Source: JBHGXV01 sp041920505 | GTDB taxonomy: Bacteria; Bacillota; Bacilli; Brevibacillales; Brevibacillaceae | Length of the DNA stretch: 20,390 nt | Assembly: GCA_041920505.1 (NCBI GenBank) | Contig: JBHGXV010000029.1 | Coordinates: forward strand, 1-20,390 | Direction: 5' to 3' | Shown here: positions 6,881 through 14,899 of the stretch, in pieces | Position numbering within the stretch: position 1 is the first letter of the stretch | Layout: each line of letters opens with the position of its first letter | Notes under the pieces: model-generated | The model's database searches: none | What the model saw: the letters and a program-made list of their open reading frames with translations, nothing else | Told to the model about the DNA's origin: nothing | Position numbers and translations under genes: made by a program

Positions 6881-8371
6881 GTGCCGATACGTCTCAACCG
6901 CCAGGCGGGCGTTCCCCTGGCCCAACAGATTTATCAAGAGTTGTCCGACCGCATTCGTTCCGGTCTTTTGCCGCCGGGCGCGCCGCTACCTTCTATCCGT
7001 CAGTTGTCTCTTACGTGCGGCGTCAGTTTCATGACCGTGGTTCGGGCGTACAACCTGCTGGAGCAGGCGGGGCTGGTCACCCGCACGCAGGGCAAAGGCA
7101 CCTATGTACGCTCCAGCCAACAAGAGATGCCGCCAGACGGCGTGACCGAACATGCCTGCCGCTTCGACTGGCAACTGATGTTGACCGATTACCTGCCTCG
7201 CGCCCAAAACTGGAAAAAGCTGATCGCCCAAGGCGAAGCAAGCATCAGTTTCTCCTGTGCTTCGCTGTACCCCGGCCTTGCGCCGCACGCCGACTTGACC
7301 GCCTGCATGCGAGCCGCCGTCCAGGACGATCCGGCCGCCGTCATTCCCTATGGACCGGTTCAGGGAGATCTCTCGTTGCGCGAAGCGATGACGAAGTCGG
7401 TAAAGCCGCTGGGGCTTTCGCTGGTGCCGGAAGAAACCATCGTGACCAATGGGGCCCAGCAGGCGATCGATCTGGTGGCCCGCAGTTTCGTCGGACCGGG
7501 CGATGTCGTGGTGACCGAAGCCCCGACCTACGCCGCCGCAATCGATGTGTTTCGCTCGCGCGGGGCCGTGATCGTGCCCGTGCCGGTGGACGGCGAAGGC
7601 ATGCGGGTGGATCTGTTGGCCTCCCTGTGCGACCGGCGCCCGCCCAAACTGATCTACACGATCCCCACTTTCCAAAACCCGACCGGTACTGTCATGTCCC
7701 GGCGCAGACGGGTCGATCTCGTCGACCTGGCGCAAAGTTACCACAGTCTGATCCTCGAAGACGACCCGTGGAGCGAAATCTGGTTTGAGACTCCCCCGCC
7801 TCCGCCGGTCAAGAGCCTGGACGAACACGGCCACGTCATCTACGTCAAAAGCTTCAGCAAGATCGTGGCCCCAGGGGTACGGCTGGCTCTGCTCGCCGCT
7901 TCAGGCACTATCCTGAATCGCCTGACCGCAGCCAAAGCGACAGCCGACCTGGGCAGTCCCCTGTTGACACAGCACGGGCTGCGCAGGTTCCTCACGACGC
8001 CGGCGGCAAAAAAACACCTGGCCAACCTGCGAACCCGGATGCTCCACAGGCGGAACCGGGTGCTGCGTCTCTTGAAACAACACGCACCGCCAGGAATCAC
8101 ATGGACGGTGCCTTCGGGCGGGTACAACGTCTGGCTGACGCTGCCGCCCTGGATTCATACCGACGAGTTGATCATTCCCGCCTCCCGCGAAGGCATTGAT
8201 TTTCTCCCGGGCTCTGTCTGCTATCCCGGCGAACCAGAAACCAACCACCTGCGCATCAGTTTCTCTGCGATGAGCGAAGAACAGCTGACCGAGGGCATCG
8301 TCGCTTTTTGCCGGGTTCTCGACCGGGCCGTTTCCAGCAGACGGATCGCGGAAAAGCCGCCGCTTGTATAA
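6881..8371 (+). CDS. MocR-family regulator (GntR HTH fused to aminotransferase domain)
   Basis: This 496-residue protein combines an N-terminal GntR winged helix (about 1-78, including GAPLPSIRQLS and QGKGTYV) with a fold-type I aminotransferase-like domain. The PLP-binding lysine is K327 in YVKSFSK, with the following APGVRLALLAA, the IPTFQNPTG motif and an NGAQQAID motif present. The usual Tyr of the ED-x-Y segment is replaced by Trp (EDDPWSEIWF), which may alter PLP contacts. MocR proteins are normally transcription factors that sense PLP or an amino compound rather than active aminotransferases. The start is GTG at 6881 behind AAGGAGGAGG. It is divergent from the EamA gene and probably controls it and itself. 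Confidence 0.92.
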   Translation: MPIRLNRQAGVPLAQQIYQELSDRIRSGLLPPGAPLPSIRQLSLTCGVSFMTVVRAYNLLEQAGLVTRTQGKGTYVRSSQQEMPPDGVTEHACRFDWQLMLTDYLPRAQNWKKLIAQGEASISFSCASLYPGLAPHADLTACMRAAVQDDPAAVIPYGPVQGDLSLREAMTKSVKPLGLSLVPEETIVTNGAQQAIDLVARSFVGPGDVVVTEAPTYAAAIDVFRSRGAVIVPVPVDGEGMRVDLLASLCDRRPPKLIYTIPTFQNPTGTVMSRRRRVDLVDLAQSYHSLILEDDPWSEIWFETPPPPPVKSLDEHGHVIYVKSFSKIVAPGVRLALLAASGTILNRLTAAKATADLGSPLLTQHGLRRFLTTPAAKKHLANLRTRMLHRRNRVLRLLKQHAPPGITWTVPSGGYNVWLTLPPWIHTDELIIPASREGIDFLPGSVCYPGEPETNHLRISFSAMSEEQLTEGIVAFCRVLDRAVSSRRIAEKPPLV

Positions 8372-8387
8372 CAGTTGATAACAGTTG
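8368..8387 (+). repeat. Tandem duplication of a 10-base unit over the mocR stop codon
   Basis: ATAACAGTTG occurs twice back to back, and the first copy contains the TAA stop at 8369-8371. The unit shares GATAACAGT with the repeat upstream of the same gene (6829-6837), so a related motif flanks the gene on both sides. It may be an extra regulator-binding site or a chance slippage duplication. Confidence 0.4.
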
Positions 8388-8401
8388 CCTGCATACGACA
8401 C

Positions 8402-8428
8402 AAGCCCGGACTTTGTTTGTCCGGGCTT
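8402..8428. terminator. Perfect hairpin between convergent genes
   Basis: AAGCCCGGAC (8402-8411) and GTCCGGGCTT (8419-8428) form a perfect 10-bp stem with a 7-base loop TTTGTTT. It lies between the ends of the MocR gene (plus strand, 8371) and the molybdoenzyme operon (minus strand, 8462). Neither side has a long U-tract, so strength is uncertain, but position and stem quality fit a shared terminator. Confidence 0.65.
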
Positions 8429-8461
8429 CGCTGTTGGTTGCGTATGCTACTTAAGGGCGTG

Positions 8462-10507
8462 TTACGGGCATTTCTCAACCTGCACCCGTCCGGAAAAGAA
8501 CGTGGCTCCCCCGCCCATGTCGGCGAGACGGTCCGGCGTAAGCCCGTTTACCAGCCATTTGGTGCCGGGCAGATCCGCCCACAATCCCTGACTGACGACG
8601 ACACCCGGAAGGACATCGTCGCCGACAGCGGCCGCCAGCTCGCATTCCCCGCGGTGGTTCCAGACGCGCACCTTGTCTTTGTCCCGGATGCCGAGCGCGT
8701 CCGCATCCTGCCGGTTCATGTGCAGGCGCGGCTGTTTCTCCAGGCCGATGTGCTTGGCGTTGTTGGAGAAGGTGGAGTTGAGGAAGTTGTGGGTCGGCAC
8801 CGGCAAAAACAGGAACGGGAACTCTTCGTCGTCCTTCAGCGGGACGTACGTGGGCAGCGGCGGCATCCCTTTGCTTTCCATCGTCTTCGAGTACAGCTCG
8901 ATCTTCCCGCTCGGCGTGGGCAAGGTGCCGGGGAAAAGCGGCTTCACCTTTGCCTTGATGTACTGACGCTCAACCAGCGCTTCGTAGGTGATGCCCTCCA
9001 GATACGGGTTGGCGGGATGATCGAGCGCCTGGCGAATCATCTCTTCTTCCGTATCAAAGAACGCCTCGTCCTCAAATCCCATCGCCCGGGCCAACAGCCG
9101 AAACACCTCCACGTTGGACTTGCTCTCCCCGTACGGCGGGATGACCGGCTGCTGGAGTTGCACGTAATGATGCCAGTAACTTTTGTAAAAGTCCGTGTTT
9201 TCAAAGGATGATGTCGCCGGCAACACGATGTCGGCGTACATCGCCGTCTCGGTCAAAAACAGGTCGTGGACGACGACGAACAAATCTTCCCGCGCCAGTC
9301 CCCGTCTCACCTTGTTCGCCTCAGGCGCCACCACCGCCGGATTGCAGTTGTAGACGTACAAAGAGCGCACCGGCGGTTCTAGTTCCAACAAAACGCGGCC
9401 CAACTGGTTCATGTTGACGCTGCGCGTCTGTTTGTTCGCCAGCAAATCCGGCCGTTGCAGCGCGTGCGTATTGTGCTCCAGATATCCGCCGTTGCCTTTG
9501 ATCGCGCCGCCGCCCTTGACGATCCACTGGCTGGTCAGCGCCGGCAAACAGGCGATGGTTCGCACGTTCATCCCGCCGTTGTCATGGTGTTGCAACCCGT
9601 TGCCGATGCGGATGAACGACGGAGTGGTCTGTCCGTACAGCCGCGCCAGCCGCCGGATGTCTTCGGCGGGAACGCCGGTTATCTCGGCCACCGTCTGTGG
9701 GTCGTACTGCCTGACGTGTTCCCGCAACATTTCATGCCCGACGGTGTATTCCCGCAAGAACGCTTCGTCCACCATCTGTTCCGCAAACAACACGTGCATC
9801 ATGCCGAGCGCGAGCGCCGCGTCGGTGCCCGGCCGGATCGGGATGAACCAGTCCGCCCAGCGTCCGGTCTGGTTCCGGTGGACGTCAATCACGACGATTT
9901 GCGCCCCGTTTTTACGCGCTTTCTCGGCCAGCACCACCTGATGCATGTTGGTGCTGACCGCGTTGATTCCCCAGAAGATGATCAGCTTGGCGTGCACGGT
10001 GTCCTCGGGGTCGATCCCGAGACTCGCGCCCATCGTGTAGTTGTACCCTTCCGTCCCGGCGGACTGGCAGATCGTCCGCTCCAGCCGGGTCGCCCCCAGG
10101 CGGTGGAAAAACCGCCGGTCCATCCCTTCGGTGCCGATCCGCCCCATGTTGCCGTAAAAGCTGTAGGGCAGGATCGATTCCGCCCCCTCCGTGGCGATCA
10201 ACTGTTTCCAGCGGGAGACGATGGTTTCAATCGCCTCGTCCCACGTAATCCGCTCAAACCGGCCTTCCCCCTTGACCCCGACCCGTTTCAGCGGATATTG
10301 CAGCCGGGCGGGATCGTAGATGCGCGCCGGCATGTTGCGCACTTTGTTGCAAATGGCACCCTGCGTCACCGGATGCCGGGGATCCCCCTCGACCTTGACA
10401 ATCTTTCCGTCCCGCTTGTGAACCAACAGGCTGCATTGATCCGGGCAATCAAGCGGACAGACGGAAGGAAAGACTCCCGAGGATTGATCGGTATAGGTCG
10501 GCATCAT
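8462..10507 (-). CDS. Molybdopterin oxidoreductase catalytic subunit (YyaE-like)
   Basis: This 681-residue cytoplasmic member of the DMSO-reductase (Mo-bisMGD) superfamily has a near-N-terminal [4Fe-4S] motif of C17, C21, C25 and C53. The molybdopterin-binding body and a C-terminal dinucleotide-binding domain (from LFLPVPTHNFLNS onward) follow. C147 in RTICQSAG lies in the region that carries the molybdenum ligand in relatives, but that assignment is tentative. There is no twin-arginine or other signal peptide. Length and layout resemble B. subtilis YyaE, whose substrate is unknown. The ATG at 10507 is chosen because AAAAGGAG lies eight bases upstream; the open frame extends further but runs into the preceding gene. 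It starts 14 bases after the stop of the unknown membrane protein gene, so it is the last gene of a three-gene operon. No electron-transfer or membrane subunit is encoded nearby, so its redox partner must be elsewhere or soluble. Confidence 0.92.
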   Translation of the reverse strand: MMPTYTDQSSGVFPSVCPLDCPDQCSLLVHKRDGKIVKVEGDPRHPVTQGAICNKVRNMPARIYDPARLQYPLKRVGVKGEGRFERITWDEAIETIVSRWKQLIATEGAESILPYSFYGNMGRIGTEGMDRRFFHRLGATRLERTICQSAGTEGYNYTMGASLGIDPEDTVHAKLIIFWGINAVSTNMHQVVLAEKARKNGAQIVVIDVHRNQTGRWADWFIPIRPGTDAALALGMMHVLFAEQMVDEAFLREYTVGHEMLREHVRQYDPQTVAEITGVPAEDIRRLARLYGQTTPSFIRIGNGLQHHDNGGMNVRTIACLPALTSQWIVKGGGAIKGNGGYLEHNTHALQRPDLLANKQTRSVNMNQLGRVLLELEPPVRSLYVYNCNPAVVAPEANKVRRGLAREDLFVVVHDLFLTETAMYADIVLPATSSFENTDFYKSYWHHYVQLQQPVIPPYGESKSNVEVFRLLARAMGFEDEAFFDTEEEMIRQALDHPANPYLEGITYEALVERQYIKAKVKPLFPGTLPTPSGKIELYSKTMESKGMPPLPTYVPLKDDEEFPFLFLPVPTHNFLNSTFSNNAKHIGLEKQPRLHMNRQDADALGIRDKDKVRVWNHRGECELAAAVGDDVLPGVVVSQGLWADLPGTKWLVNGLTPDRLADMGGGATFFSGRVQVEKCP

Positions 10508-10521
10508 CGTCGCAACTCCTT

Positions 10522-11265
10522 TTACTTTGTATTCGGATAGTCGTCTATGTCCGGCCGATGGTGATGAACCGGCTGCTCCTGACGCACCTCCGAGCCGTCC
10601 GGACGGTAAAGCCGGTCGTTTTCGTAGCGCCATACCTTCCCTTCCGGCGTCGTGAACGTCATGATGTCAGCCTTGTCGTCGTAGTCGATATGCTCGATCT
10701 TCAGGTCGCCCAGCGGCAGTTGACTGATCCCGTACACGGCGTCGAACTTGTACACCTCGGTTTTCGTTCCGTTGCGCATTTCGATGTAGAGAAACTCCAG
10801 GTACGGGGAGAAATAGGTTCGCGCCACTTCCCGTCTGGTGCCGTACCAGGTGTATATTTTCACGGGCTTCGAAGCATTCGGATGCAACAAATAACCGGTC
10901 AGGTGATTGCCGCTCGTGAAGTACACCAGCGAATTGGAGACGCCGAGCCACTCCATGTACGTGATCTCTCCCACTTTTTCGCGGAACGTTTCACCCGTTT
11001 TGCCGACGATCACCAACTCGTCGTCTGCCGTCGTGTACGCGGCATACTGGTTGTCGCCGCTGTATACGGTACGGACGGCATTCGCCGGCACTTCGGGCTT
11101 GTCCGCCGCCAAATCCTGCTCTGCCGGGGAAGCCACCGCCGTGAGCGAAGGCGGCCGCAAAAACTCGTCAATCCCGTACAGGACACAGAACTGGACGAGC
11201 GTCAAAAGCGACCAGACCAGCAAAAACAGCCAGCGTCGTTTCAGAAATCCCCGGTCGCCGCTCAT
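10522..11265 (-). CDS. Membrane-anchored protein of unknown function
   Basis: I do not recognise this 247-residue protein. It has a positively charged start (MSGDRGFLKRR), one membrane segment at about 12-33 and an outward-facing remainder. The remainder is rich in short beta-strand-like stretches (QYAAYTTADDELVIVG, LEFLYIEMRNG, ADIMTFTTPEGKVWRY) of the kind found in beta-propeller-like surface proteins. The C-terminus is His/Asp-rich (PVHHHRPDIDD). Its ATG overlaps the stop of the upstream gene as ATGA (11262-11265), with GGGGTGA as ribosome-binding site inside that gene, so translation is probably coupled. It lies between a cell-surface glycosidase-family protein and a cytoplasmic molybdoenzyme. 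Confidence 0.82.
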   Translation of the reverse strand: MSGDRGFLKRRWLFLLVWSLLTLVQFCVLYGIDEFLRPPSLTAVASPAEQDLAADKPEVPANAVRTVYSGDNQYAAYTTADDELVIVGKTGETFREKVGEITYMEWLGVSNSLVYFTSGNHLTGYLLHPNASKPVKIYTWYGTRREVARTYFSPYLEFLYIEMRNGTKTEVYKFDAVYGISQLPLGDLKIEHIDYDDKADIMTFTTPEGKVWRYENDRLYRPDGSEVRQEQPVHHHRPDIDDYPNTK

Positions 11266-12272
11266 CGCTTCGTCACCCCGTCCACGACGAAGCTGGTCGC
11301 CACGTACCGCTCACCCAACGGGTTGGACGGCGTGACGAGAAACTGGCCGTTGTAATACAATTCCGAACTGTACCCGCCGTCCAGGTTGGCCGCCACGTAC
11401 GCGCCGTTTTGCAGCATCACTTCTTCACAGTCGAGCAGCGTCGCCCCGATCCCGTTGTTTCCGCGACCGGAGAGCGCCAACAGCAGGATCGCGCCGTCTC
11501 TTCGCTGGCCGATTGCCGAACGCGGCGCTACCCCCCACGAGCCGTCCGTCTCCCGCAGGTAGGGCTTGCCGTCGCGCACCAGTTGCGGGCCGAACGAGAT
11601 CGCGTCCGTCACGCCCAGCTTCTGCAACTCGGCGTACGTGTACTTGCCGACAATCAGCGCTCCTTCCCTGGTCAAACCAATGACCGGTTGCGTCGTTTCC
11701 TGGTCACCCGCGACAAACTTACCCCGGGAGATCGTGATCCCGAGCGGCACTCCCCCGGTTCCTTTGCCGGACACATCGTAGAAACCGCCCGCGTTGATGC
11801 CGGCGATAGCGTCCGCATCCTTCACCATCTCGCTGACCGTTTGGCCGACATTATTGAGGTACTTGGTGACCGCCACGTGCACGCGCTTCGGGTCGTTGAT
11901 CACGAGCAAACTGCCCGAATATTTGGCGGTTTCAATCGGGATCACCTCAATGCCGTCATCCTTGATCGCGGAAAAGTCATTTGCGCTCATGGTTCCCTCG
12001 TCCATGGCGTCGAAGCTGACCGGGCGGTACTTGGCAAGCGTCTCGGCCGAGTAAAAGGGCTCGATCACCCAGGGGTGTCGGCTGGTGAGAATGGCGCCGA
12101 TGACGGTGCGCCGGATATTTTCGAACGGTCCGTACAACACCAGGGCCGCTGTCGACACGATCGCATATATGAGTAACCCGCCAAAGGTCAGCGCCAGACG
12201 CCCCGAACGAATCCGTCTCGTCCTCGCTCTGCCGGTCACGGATCGGGGCCGTTCTTGTCCGATCTCTAGCAT
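11262..12272 (-). CDS. Phosphodiester glycosidase family (NAGPA/DUF2233) membrane-anchored protein
   Basis: This 336-residue protein has a basic cytoplasmic N-terminus with many Arg residues, one membrane segment at about 27-47 and an extracytoplasmic NAGPA-like domain. Characteristic motifs are AGINAGGFYD (157-166), FGPQLV (227-232), APRSAIGQ (249-256) and NLDGGYSS (296-303). The family includes the human enzyme that removes the covering N-acetylglucosamine from phosphodiesters; bacterial members act, or are thought to act, on cell-surface glycan phosphodiesters such as teichoic-acid or exopolysaccharide structures. The ATG at 12272 is chosen because AAGGAG precedes it and the basic-then-hydrophobic N-terminus begins there. 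The spacing of 13 bases is long, and the open frame continues upstream without a better start. It is the first gene of the operon leading to the molybdoenzyme. Confidence 0.85.
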   Translation of the reverse strand: MLEIGQERPRSVTGRARTRRIRSGRLALTFGGLLIYAIVSTAALVLYGPFENIRRTVIGAILTSRHPWVIEPFYSAETLAKYRPVSFDAMDEGTMSANDFSAIKDDGIEVIPIETAKYSGSLLVINDPKRVHVAVTKYLNNVGQTVSEMVKDADAIAGINAGGFYDVSGKGTGGVPLGITISRGKFVAGDQETTQPVIGLTREGALIVGKYTYAELQKLGVTDAISFGPQLVRDGKPYLRETDGSWGVAPRSAIGQRRDGAILLLALSGRGNNGIGATLLDCEEVMLQNGAYVAANLDGGYSSELYYNGQFLVTPSNPLGERYVATSFVVDGVTKR

Positions 12273-12328
12273 CTGTTTCTCACATCTCCTTGTTGCACCA
12301 CATGATGTATCATCCGGATTACCCCCAC

Positions 12329-12356
12329 AGCATATTGTAACCGAATCCGGGTGCAA
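12329..12356 (-). promoter_or_regulatory. Possible sigma-A promoter of the glycosidase-molybdoenzyme operon
   Basis: On the minus strand TTGCAC (12356-12351) and TATGCT (12334-12329) are 16 bases apart, about 55 bases before the chosen ATG. Each hexamer matches consensus at four of six positions. The call is weak and rests on position as much as sequence. Confidence 0.33.
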
Positions 12357-12393
12357 ATGGAGAAACAAATACTCGGTATTCCTGCCAGGTTCT

Positions 12394-12421
12394 TTGCTTT
12401 TCGCAAGACAGCAGATATACA
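12394..12421 (+). promoter_or_regulatory. Possible sigma-A promoter of the BenE-type transporter gene
   Basis: TTGCTT (12394-12399) and TATACA (12416-12421) are 16 bases apart and about 75 bases upstream of the ATG at 12499. Each matches four of six consensus positions. The rest of the divergent gap 12273-12498 is AT-rich and shows no other clear signal. Confidence 0.33.
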
Positions 12422-12498
12422 AATGATTCAAATTGTGGTACATTTCTATTTATTGAAAAAAACAAGGCACCCTACGCAAATCGAAGGAGGGCACGGGC

Positions 12499-13752
12499 AT
12501 GATCAATGGTTTGTACGCACGGGCACGTTCCATGGTTTCCCAGATGAGAGACGACTACTCCCTCTCTGCGGTCGTGACGGGGTTTGTTGCGACGATGGTT
12601 TCCTACGCCGGCCCCCTGTTGATCGTCTTCCAGGCGGCTAAGGCTGCCAATCTCAGCAATTCCCTGTTGTCGTCCTGGATTTGGGCTATCTCCATTGGCA
12701 GCGGCCTCACTGGAATCATCCTGAGCATCTGGTTCAAGGCCCCCGTGATTACCGCATGGTCCACGCCCGGCGTGGTGCTGCTGGTGTCGGGTTGGGCCCG
12801 TTACCCGTACTCGGACGCGATCGGCGCGTTTTTGCTGTCGGCCGTGATCATCACCATTCTGGGCATGTCGGGACTGTTTACCTCACTGATGAAACGCATC
12901 CCTCCCTCGGTTACCACCGCCATGCTGGCGGGCATTTTGTTGAAGTTTGGCGTCGATGTGTTTGTGGCAGTTAATCAATCCCCCGTTTTGGGACTGCCGA
13001 TGGTGCTCTGCTATCTCGCGTTCAGGCGCTGGTTTCCCCGCTACGCCGTGGTTGCCACGTTGACCGTCGGGCTTTTGCTCGCAGCCGGGCTCGGCCGTCT
13101 GCACGTCGTGCCTGTTGATTTTTCCCTGGTACACCCCGTGTTTACCGCCCCTACCTTCTCGCTGGACGCCTTGATTGGGATCAGCATTCCGCTGTGCATC
13201 GTGACGATGACCTCGCAAAACGCCCCCGGCCTCAGCGTGTTGCGGGCAGAGGGCTACCAGACACCGGCCAGTCCGCTCGTGGCGGTGACAGGAATAGCGT
13301 CCGCGCTGCTCGCTCCGTTCGGCTCGCACGGAATCAACCTGGCTGCGATCACAGCGGCCATCTGCACCGGCAAGGAAGCGCACGCCGACACCGCCAAGCG
13401 CTACATCGCCGGCATCGCCTGCGGCTGCTTCTATTTGATGTTCGGGATGCTGGGCATGACGATCACCTCTGTGTTTTCCGCCTTTCCCAAAGAACTGGTG
13501 GCGGTCATCGCCGGTGTCGCACTATTTGCTTCCCTGGGGTCCAGTCTGTCGTCCGCGATGGAAGGGGGACAAAAGGAAAGCGCTCTTCTCACCTTTCTCG
13601 TTACCGCCTCTGGTATTTCCATCGCGGGAATCGGCTCCGCGTTCTGGGGTCTCATCGCCGGTGTCCTGACCAACTGGATGCTGAGCGGCGACATCCGCAG
13701 CCTGCTGCCACGCAAAGCATCGCAACCTGCCGTCCAAGAGCGGCGTCCCTGA
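12499..13752 (+). CDS. BenE/YdcO-type benzoate:H+ symporter family protein
   Basis: This 417-residue integral membrane protein has about twelve hydrophobic segments. The AWSTPGVVLL segment near residue 88, the central SIPLCIVTMTSQNAPGLSVLRAEGY and the APFGSHGINLAAITAAICTG stretch are characteristic of BenE/YdcO proteins, which import benzoate or related aromatic acids with protons. GGAGGG lies upstream of the ATG at suitable spacing. No aromatic-acid degradation genes are in the window, so the substrate is inferred from the family only. The nearby esterase-like hydrolase could release aromatic acids, but the two genes converge and are not an operon. Confidence 0.9.
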   Translation: MINGLYARARSMVSQMRDDYSLSAVVTGFVATMVSYAGPLLIVFQAAKAANLSNSLLSSWIWAISIGSGLTGIILSIWFKAPVITAWSTPGVVLLVSGWARYPYSDAIGAFLLSAVIITILGMSGLFTSLMKRIPPSVTTAMLAGILLKFGVDVFVAVNQSPVLGLPMVLCYLAFRRWFPRYAVVATLTVGLLLAAGLGRLHVVPVDFSLVHPVFTAPTFSLDALIGISIPLCIVTMTSQNAPGLSVLRAEGYQTPASPLVAVTGIASALLAPFGSHGINLAAITAAICTGKEAHADTAKRYIAGIACGCFYLMFGMLGMTITSVFSAFPKELVAVIAGVALFASLGSSLSSAMEGGQKESALLTFLVTASGISIAGIGSAFWGLIAGVLTNWMLSGDIRSLLPRKASQPAVQERRP

Positions 13753-13881
13753 CCACCCCGCAAACCGGTTCGCCGTGTCGCGAGCCGCCAGACATTTGGG
13801 AAGCAGCAACCATGTGGCTCGTTTCATCCCCCTGATTCTCGCACATCCTCGATAACGGTCGAAAAAAGAAGACCGGCCGTC

Positions 13882-14700
13882 CTACGGCAACGTCAGCACT
13901 CGCACATCCTGCGCGTCGCCGCCGAAGCTGGCCGCCAGCCAATCAGCGGTATACTGGAACAGCTTTTCCCGGTGGCGGGCATTGGAGTACGTATGATCGG
14001 CCCCCAGGATGATTTCCTTGTCTGCCTCTCCCGTTTTGCGCATCTGGGACGCCTTTTGATAATAGACGCAGTATTTGGCGGGGATCACGTCGTCATTGCT
14101 GCCGTGCACAATCAAAATGTCGGCGGACACCTTCCGAATATCCAGAAGCGGAGCGTACGCTTCCATCGAATCAAAAAACGGGGCGGAAAACAAGTATCCG
14201 TTATAGTCGGTATAGCCGCATTCCTTGGCCTGGCGGTACCTGTCGTCGCCGACGATGCCCACGATGTCAGAAAACGGATAGGCGACGGGAGACCAGAGCA
14301 CGAGACGATGAATTCGCCGCTCCAAGGCTGCCGTATGCACGGTAACCGCTCCTCCCAGACTGTGGCCGATGAGAACGATTCGGTCGGGGTCAATTCCATG
14401 CAGCTTGGTCCCATAATCAATGACGGACACGGTCTGTTGAATCAACTCCTCAAACCGCAAATCCCCGTAGTGTCCCGGACTCTCCCCGCATCCGGCGTAA
14501 TCGAACCGCAGGACAGCATATCCCTTTGAGGCGAAGAAGCGCCCGGCTTCGACGAACAGGCGATCGACGCCGATTCTGGAGCCAATAAAGCCGTGGCAGA
14601 TGATGATAAGAGGAACCGACTGGTCGCGGTTTACCTTTGGCAGGTGGAGCGATCCGGCCAATTCCAAGGTACCGACTGCAATCTGTACGTGCTTCTCCAT
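13882..14700 (-). CDS. Alpha/beta hydrolase, cinnamoyl/feruloyl-esterase-like
   Basis: This 272-residue serine hydrolase has the oxyanion motif HGF (36-38), nucleophile S114 in GHSLGG, acid D203 in HGSNDDVIP and catalytic H236 in GADHTYS. The FDYAGCGESPGHYGD stretch (67-80) and a short cap insertion (about 140-185) resemble bacterial cinnamoyl/feruloyl esterases and related carboxylesterases. No signal peptide is seen, so it is probably cytoplasmic. GGGGAGG touches an ATG at 14709 and lies nine bases from the ATG at 14700, so 14700 is preferred; the difference is three residues. It converges with the BenE-type gene. The substrate is not determined by the sequence. Confidence 0.87.
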   Translation of the reverse strand: MEKHVQIAVGTLELAGSLHLPKVNRDQSVPLIIICHGFIGSRIGVDRLFVEAGRFFASKGYAVLRFDYAGCGESPGHYGDLRFEELIQQTVSVIDYGTKLHGIDPDRIVLIGHSLGGAVTVHTAALERRIHRLVLWSPVAYPFSDIVGIVGDDRYRQAKECGYTDYNGYLFSAPFFDSMEAYAPLLDIRKVSADILIVHGSNDDVIPAKYCVYYQKASQMRKTGEADKEIILGADHTYSNARHREKLFQYTADWLAASFGGDAQDVRVLTLP

Positions 14701-14754
14701 GTCACTCATCCTCCCCGTCTTTTCAGTGCCCGTCAGGCGATTTCGTTTTGCCGG

Positions 14755-14799
14755 AAAAACTGGCCCCTGCCGTTTGCCTCGCAGCAAATGGCAAGGGCC
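14755..14799 (-). terminator. Strong intrinsic terminator between PepSY gene and hydrolase gene
   Basis: On the minus strand a 16-bp stem (arms 14799-14784 and 14777-14762, one G-T pair and one imperfect position, 6-base loop) is followed within two bases by TTTTT (14759-14755). It lies 100 bases after the PepSY stop and 55 bases before the hydrolase start. It either ends the PepSY transcript or acts as an attenuator in the hydrolase leader. A perfect 12-base palindrome TCAGTCGACTGA (14801-14812) sits immediately before the stem. Confidence 0.8.
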
Positions 14800-14843
14800 T
14801 TCAGTCGACTGATCGGCTTTTTGTCAGGACTTCTGTTACCTTT

Positions 14844-14873
14844 ACTTTAATACACATTATTCCTACCTGTAAA
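14844..14873 (-). promoter_or_regulatory. Candidate promoter of the hydrolase gene with overlapping dyad
   Basis: On the minus strand TTTACA (14873-14868) and TAAAGT (14849-14844) are 18 bases apart. TACTTTA (14843-14849) and TAAAGTA (14870-14876) form an inverted repeat covering both hexamers, as an operator would. If active, transcription begins near 14837 and passes through the terminator at 14755-14799 before the hydrolase ATG. Confidence 0.4.
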
Positions 14874-14899
14874 GTATGAATTATACAGCAGGACGTGTA

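Noticed and set aside
10508..10633. Longer N-terminus for the molybdoenzyme (start at 10633)
   Set aside because: It would overlap the preceding gene by over 100 bases; the ATG at 10507 has a good ribosome-binding site and the cysteine motif follows at the usual distance.
13838..13910. Direct repeat CTCGCACATCCT at 13838-13849 and 13899-13910
   Set aside because: Only 12 bases match, flanks differ, and one copy is inside the hydrolase gene; probably chance or an old slippage event.
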